Shown one piece after another: positions 6,567 to 9,726 of a DNA stretch of 9,726 nucleotides. Below the pieces are notes generated by a model. That model saw nothing but the letters and a program-made list of their open reading frames with translations. It ran no database searches and had not been told where the DNA came from. The translations under genes were made by a program, and so were the position numbers. Numbering within the stretch: the stretch's first letter is position 1; every line of letters begins with the position of its first letter. Source of the stretch: an uncultured Clostridia bacterium (GTDB lineage Bacteria; Bacillota_A; Clostridia; Oscillospirales; Oscillospiraceae); contig CASEPH010000185.1 of assembly GCA_949289625.1 (NCBI GenBank), positions 1 through 9,726 of the forward strand, in the 5' to 3' direction.

Positions 6567-8270
6567 TCAGGATTCCATATAGCGGTCATATGCGCTCTGG
6601 CATATGTCAAGTAGTTCCTGCAGACCAAAATCGTCGTACATTGCTTGCACTACGCTGTCCCATTCATCGATGGACATATCGCCCACAATGACCTGATTCG
6701 AGGTCTGATCCACATAAGTTTTAAGATCATTGTATGCGGCAGAGTATGCAGCGTTTTCGTCTGCGGTCATCATTGTTTTGTATATATTCTTGTCGTCGCG
6801 GTTGCTGTTCCAGATATCAAAACACGTTTTTTCCTCTTCGTTGCTGAAACCTGCGGCATTGCTGTTCCATGAACCATATCCTGGATTTAGGAACCCACCA
6901 CCATAGAGCGCCTTGGACACCTCAACGGTGTAGCCGTCAGGATTATTCATAATCAGATCAGTATAGACAATCTCTCCATTGTCGGTGTATTCCCAAGCCA
7001 CGTTTTCCTCTCCGATATCCGTCAGGGTTTTTCCATCCGCAAAGAACCAGTTGCAGTATTGCAATGCCAATTCCAGATTCTCTGAGGTGGTAAAAATAGA
7101 CCAGCTGGAGGTAGGTGTCATGTTCTCCTTAAAGGAACCGGTATGAATGGTGTCTCCTTTGGTTACAGTCATATCCGCCACAGCAACAGCATGGAAATCC
7201 GGATCATCTACCATACTGGCCGTCGAATCCGACAAAAAGTCATAGCCCCCTACCCAGAAGCCAACTTCTCCGCTGTAGAGCTGTTGTGTGAAGGAGGTTC
7301 CCACAATGGTGGTATAATCGGAAGAAAAGAGGCCCTTTTCATACCAATCTGCCAGCATGCTCAAATAATCTTGATACTCTTCCAGCGCAGGGCTATAGTT
7401 GACCTCTCCGTCCCGCACCGTAAAATCCATGGTCAAACCATAGCCGCCCATCAGTGTGCCTGAGATGTCAAAAAATGTGGCGGATCCTTTCATGATGGAC
7501 CAGTCGCAGTCGTAGTTTGACCGGAAGGCCTCCAAAACCGCAGTCAATTCATCATAGGTGGAAGGTGTTTCCAGCCCCAGCTCGTCCAGCCAGTCCTGAC
7601 GCACAATGCAGCCACTGGCAGAGGAATTGATATAGCCGATCCGACATACTGCAGGAATATATCCACTGGCCGTTTCCGCAAGTTTCATATAGTATTCGTC
7701 GCTCTCCAGCAGCATCAGGTAATCCGGGGCGTATTCTGCCAAATAGGGTTTTAGATCCACAAAGACCTCATCCTCCACCGCAGCTTCTCCGCCGGAAGTA
7801 TAGTAGCGGATACCGCCTACTGCAATATCTGGCCAATCCCCACCGGCAATCAGCAAGGCGAACTGATCTGAGGAGGCGTCCTGATCCACGGTACGCCACT
7901 CAATTTCAATGCCTGTTGCTTCGGAGGCATTTTGATAGATTGCAAAATCGTTGATATCCAGACCAGTATACAGATTCGGGAGTGCCCCAAACGCCGTCAG
8001 CGTAACAGGCGTATCTACCAGCGGATAGGAAATGGAGGTCTTAGCTGTCGCGTCCTCCTCATTGGATTCCATTACGGAAGAATCGTTCGCGTCTAAATCG
8101 GTATGTGTTCCGTTTTCTTGGTCCATTGTGTCGGAGATGGCATCTTGCGTATCTGAAACTTCCACTGCACTTTTGGCAGACGCCGTGGAACCAGTGGGAT
8201 TGCCACAGGCAGAAAAGATGCCGATCATCATAGTAAGCATAACTACTATGGATAACAGTTTTTTCTTCAA
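6567..8270 (-). CDS. Lipoprotein extracellular solute-binding protein (ABC-transporter type, orphan)
   Basis: The 567-residue product starts with a lysine-rich, hydrophobic signal peptide ending in the lipobox FSAC, with the lipidated cysteine at 22. An acidic, Ser/Thr-rich tether follows (about 23-75), then a large two-lobed binding domain with features of family-1 (sugar/oligosaccharide type) binding proteins: LLIAGGDWPDIAVGG, IVRQDWLDELGL, TYDELTAVLEAFR and ALQYCNWFFADG. It would sit on the outer face of the membrane and capture a ligand for an importer. No permease or ATPase gene is in the window, so it is an orphan here or uses a transporter elsewhere. The start is TTG at 8270, with AAAGGG nine bases upstream. 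The nearest upstream ATG in that frame is followed at once by a stop. The ligand is unknown, and family membership alone does not prove a sugar. Confidence 0.9.
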   Translation of the reverse strand: MKKKLLSIVVMLTMMIGIFSACGNPTGSTASAKSAVEVSDTQDAISDTMDQENGTHTDLDANDSSVMESNEEDATAKTSISYPLVDTPVTLTAFGALPNLYTGLDINDFAIYQNASEATGIEIEWRTVDQDASSDQFALLIAGGDWPDIAVGGIRYYTSGGEAAVEDEVFVDLKPYLAEYAPDYLMLLESDEYYMKLAETASGYIPAVCRIGYINSSASGCIVRQDWLDELGLETPSTYDELTAVLEAFRSNYDCDWSIMKGSATFFDISGTLMGGYGLTMDFTVRDGEVNYSPALEEYQDYLSMLADWYEKGLFSSDYTTIVGTSFTQQLYSGEVGFWVGGYDFLSDSTASMVDDPDFHAVAVADMTVTKGDTIHTGSFKENMTPTSSWSIFTTSENLELALQYCNWFFADGKTLTDIGEENVAWEYTDNGEIVYTDLIMNNPDGYTVEVSKALYGGGFLNPGYGSWNSNAAGFSNEEEKTCFDIWNSNRDDKNIYKTMMTADENAAYSAAYNDLKTYVDQTSNQVIVGDMSIDEWDSVVQAMYDDFGLQELLDICQSAYDRYMES

Positions 8271-8292
8271 AATTTACATCCCTTTCCTATAA

Positions 8293-8338
8293 ACTGCAAT
8301 ACGGCTGTTGGCGCAGAGATGATGCCGTTGATTGCAGT
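8293..8338. repeat. Inverted repeat at the transcription start of the solute-binding-protein gene
   Basis: ACTGCAATACGGC (8293-8305) is mirrored by GCCGT, two extra bases, and ATTGCAGT (8324-8338). The outer right arm overlaps the expected transcription start of the leftward promoter, and the rest lies in its leader. It could be a regulator site or a leader hairpin. Confidence 0.5.
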
Positions 8339-8341
8339 ATC

Positions 8342-8350
8342 ATTATAGCA
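8342..8350 (-). promoter_or_regulatory. Extended -10 promoter of the solute-binding-protein gene
   Basis: On the minus strand TGCTATAAT forms a perfect -10 box with the TG extension. No strong -35 hexamer lies 17 bp upstream (TGCTTG is the best), which fits an extended -10 promoter. Transcription would start near 8335, giving a leader of about 65 bases that includes the inverted repeat. Confidence 0.65.
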
Positions 8351-8441
8351 AGCAGCATGTGTATCAAGCATTGGCGATACAAACGAATTCTGTTTATGAA
8401 AATTTATCCGATTCAACAATGCATCTCCGGAAAAGCCCCAT

Positions 8442-8447
8442 TATAAT
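8442..8447 (+). promoter_or_regulatory. -10 box upstream of the cupin gene
   Basis: A perfect TATAAT lies about 50 bases ahead of the cupin ATG. No recognisable -35 box is seen at normal spacing, so it may need an activator. The sequence TGTTGGCGCA begins just downstream, at the expected start of transcription. Confidence 0.5.
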
Positions 8448-8495
8448 ATCTTTGTTGGCGCACATATGTAATCCATAACTACGGAGGCAAACAAG

Positions 8496-8852
8496 ATGAA
8501 AATCCTGAAATATAGCGACATATCACCCAAAAACCTTCACGGCAGCAATGTATATGCCTATTTGGATCTTGCAGATGGGATTGTCATGCGCACTACAACA
8601 ATGGCGCCAGGGGCGGTTCGTGAAGAGGAAAAAATACCTGCCGAGCATGTCCAATTGATTTTAAAGGGAACATTATGTTTAACAGACAATGCCGGGAATT
8701 CCCATGAATTGCACCCCCTGGATGCAATCGGTTATGCTGCCGGGGACTATCGCAAGATGGAGAACATTGGTACAGAAGAAGCCCTGATTCTGATTGTAGA
8801 TCACGGCTCTCCCCATGACAAATGGGGACCTGGCGGTCCTCAAAAGCTGTAA
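8496..8852 (+). CDS. Small single-domain cupin
   Basis: At 118 residues this is the size of a single cupin barrel. PGAVREEEKIPAEHVQLILKGTLCLT (about 38-63) matches the first cupin motif and LHPLDAIGYAAGDYRKMENIGTEEALILIV (about 72-101) the second. The usual HxH metal pair is reduced to EHVQ, and the second-motif histidine is absent, so metal binding and catalysis are doubtful. It may bind a small molecule or be a non-metal cupin. GGAGG lies eight bases before the ATG. It is divergent from the binding-protein gene with a shared regulatory region, which suggests co-regulation. It is followed by two hairpins. Function unknown beyond the fold. Confidence 0.8.
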   Translation: MKILKYSDISPKNLHGSNVYAYLDLADGIVMRTTTMAPGAVREEEKIPAEHVQLILKGTLCLTDNAGNSHELHPLDAIGYAAGDYRKMENIGTEEALILIVDHGSPHDKWGPGGPQKL

Positions 8853-8890
8853 CACGTCGTAGGCGCCTGTATCCTCTTCCTGAATAACAC

Positions 8891-8922
8891 TTTTCAAGGC
8901 AAACACCCCCAAGCTTTGAAAA
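8891..8922. repeat. Hairpin downstream of the cupin gene
   Basis: TTTTCAAGGC (8891-8900) pairs with GCTTTGAAAA (8913-8922) with one wobble and a 12-base loop. It is AT-rich at its base and lies 38 bp after the cupin stop. It may be part of the transcript end, with the stronger hairpin at 8929. Confidence 0.45.
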
Positions 8923-8928
8923 CAGTAT

Positions 8929-8970
8929 AGGCCGCCGGCAGTTTGGGAATATTCCCGCTGCCGGCGGCCT
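8929..8970. terminator. Large GC-rich hairpin, probable terminator or REP-like element
   Basis: AGGCCGCCGGCAG (8929-8941) pairs perfectly with 8958-8970, and the interior GGGAATATTCCC is itself a palindrome that extends the stem. There is no T-tract on either side, so factor-independent termination is uncertain. It could also be a dispersed palindromic element, which a genome-wide copy count would show. Confidence 0.6.
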
Positions 8971-9037
8971 GACCTTGTAGATGTTAAGTAAAAATTGTTC
9001 ATGTAAAATACACTGTAATCACGCCTCAGTATTCTGA

Positions 9038-9268
9038 CGTAAATGTACGGAAACGCTGTACCAAATGGGAATCCGCATTTTGTTTTTCTGCGGCGGCGAA
9101 ACCTTTCTCTGGCACGATCAGGGGAAAAATCTCCGGGATTTGGTCCGAGAGGCCAAAACCATGGGATCCTATCTGGTCAACGTGGTAACAAACAGTACCT
9201 ATTCCATCGACCTGCCGGAAGCGGATCTCATTCTGCTGAGCATGGATGGAGATCGGAAAGCCCATTAA
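9038..9268 (+). pseudogene. Internal fragment of a radical-SAM protein gene
   Basis: Codons from 9038, just after an in-frame TGA, read into ETLYQMGIRILFFCGGE and then KNLRDLVREAKTMGSYLVNVVTNSTYSIDLPEADLILLSMDGDRKAH. This is the second-strand GGE motif through the fifth strand of a radical-SAM barrel. The N-terminal region that would carry the CxxxCxxC cluster ligands is missing, as is everything after the DGDRxxH motif. GGET replaces the usual GGEP. The ATG at 9065 has no ribosome site. The end coincides with a hairpin that overlaps the stop. It is best read as a deletion remnant rather than a functional small gene, and it marks a rearrangement at this edge of the accessory block. Confidence 0.75.
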
Positions 9269-9290
9269 GCCAGCCCTGAAGGGCTGGCTT
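9267..9290. terminator. Hairpin terminator between the radical-SAM remnant and the LURP-one gene
   Basis: AAGCCAGCCC (9267-9276) pairs perfectly with GGGCTGGCTT (9281-9290) around TGAA. It overlaps the stop of the remnant and lies eight bases beyond the stop of the converging LURP-one gene, which is probably its main client. Confidence 0.75.
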
Positions 9291-9297
9291 CGTTTGA

Positions 9298-9726
9298 TTA
9301 ATTGTCCGTAGAAATACAGGCGTCGATCACCAACACAACAGCTAGTGCGTTGACGACATCCACGCCGGGAGCAGTGCGAAGTTCATAGGTATCGCCCCAG
9401 GACAACCACACCTTGGACACGGATGCCAATTGCTGATTCCCAGCATAAATCCCATACTCGTGATCGAAGATATCTCCTTTTACCGTCCAATCCAATCCGT
9501 TGACGGTATATTCCGGGTGAAAAAAGGTAAACTCCTTCACGACTTCGGCAATGTCTACCCCATTTCGGCTAATGTAGTACTTGGGAAGAAAGCTCATAAC
9601 CTTCTGGCGAATAAAAGCCAGTTCATTTCCGGCTTGATCCAGAAGATGCAGCTTTTTGCCCCAAGTAAATATTTCACCTTCTACCTGATAGCACACATTG
9701 CCGTCAGCGCCATAAATGCTGAACTT
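9298..9726 (-). CDS. LURP-one-related (YxjI/DUF567) protein, 5' partial
   Basis: The frame stays open to the window edge, reading KFSIYGADGN before the GTG at 9696, so the gene starts outside the window and that GTG is internal. The 142 visible residues match the LURP-one/tubby-C-terminal-like beta-barrel family: repeated short strands in CYQVEGEIFTWGKKLHLLD, AFIRQKVMSFLPKYYI, VVKEFTFFHPEYTV, WTVKGDIFDHEYGIY, ASVSKVWLSWGDTYEL, and a hydrophobic C-terminal helix ALAVVLVIDACIS. Such barrels are related to phospholipid scramblases and tubby proteins, but the bacterial role is unknown. The protein is normally about 160 residues, so only a short N-terminus is missing. It converges on the radical-SAM remnant and shares its terminator. 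Confidence 0.88.
   Translation of the reverse strand, partial: KFSIYGADGNVCYQVEGEIFTWGKKLHLLDQAGNELAFIRQKVMSFLPKYYISRNGVDIAEVVKEFTFFHPEYTVNGLDWTVKGDIFDHEYGIYAGNQQLASVSKVWLSWGDTYELRTAPGVDVVNALAVVLVIDACISTDN

Larger units (their letters stand above)
8306..8462 (+). repeat. Repeated 10-mer TGTTGGCGCA in the divergent region
   Basis: TGTTGGCGCA occurs at 8306-8315 and again at 8453-8462, with a partial copy TTGGCGA at 8371-8377 between them. The two full copies lie just downstream of the two divergent -10 boxes, so one protein could control both the binding-protein gene and the cupin gene. This is a positional inference only. Confidence 0.4.

Noticed and set aside
8679..9002. Leftward frame whose central part (FALKSVIQEEDTGAYDVL) looks protein-like
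   Set aside because: It overlaps the cupin gene, has no ribosome site, and the protein-like part is only about 20 residues between hairpins. It could be a tiny gene remnant but cannot be supported.
1..9726. tRNA, rRNA, CRISPR arrays, transposases
   Set aside because: No clover-leaf-like, regularly spaced repeat or transposase-like sequence was seen on either strand.

Overview
The window looks like a chromosomal segment of an anaerobic, gut-type member of the Clostridia, most likely the Oscillospiraceae/Ruminococcaceae side of the Bacillota. The reasons are a YczE-type membrane domain fused to a cytidylate-kinase-like domain, a LURP-one/YxjI protein, a radical-SAM remnant of a type common in these bacteria, a long lipoprotein solute-binding protein, strong AGGAG-like ribosome sites, and soluble ferredoxin/flavin enzymes without cytochromes. 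Assignment below class level is a guess.

Left part (1-2190): the 3' portion of the YczE/cytidylate-kinase-like gene runs rightward and meets a leftward LysR regulator at a shared hairpin terminator. The LysR gene has its own near-consensus promoter. These two genes look more GC-rich than the block that follows.

Central block (2188-6550): a leftward pair encodes an FAD oxidoreductase with two N-terminal [4Fe-4S] clusters and a flavodoxin-like protein. Diverging from it is a PucR/CdaR-type regulator read from a TTG codon behind a near-consensus promoter. The 127-bp divergent region holds an 18-bp-period tandem repeat that overlaps the regulator's -35 box and is a good operator candidate. The flavodoxin gene has a damaged or non-canonical 5' end: its first beta strand is encoded in frame upstream of the only usable ATG, with no standard start codon.

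Right-centre (6567-8852): a leftward lipoprotein substrate-binding protein without permease or ATPase genes, and a divergent small cupin. Between them are two -10 elements, an inverted repeat and a repeated 10-mer.

Right edge (8853-9726): two hairpins, an internal fragment of a radical-SAM gene without its CxxxCxxC region or C-terminus, a terminator shared with the converging neighbour, and the 3' part of a LURP-one gene that runs out of the window.

Taken together, 2188-8852 reads as an accessory module: a ferredoxin-fed flavoprotein reductase with a flavodoxin partner, a ligand-type regulator, a surface binding protein and a cupin. The inferred role is anaerobic reduction or processing of an unidentified small molecule. 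The substrate cannot be read from the sequence.
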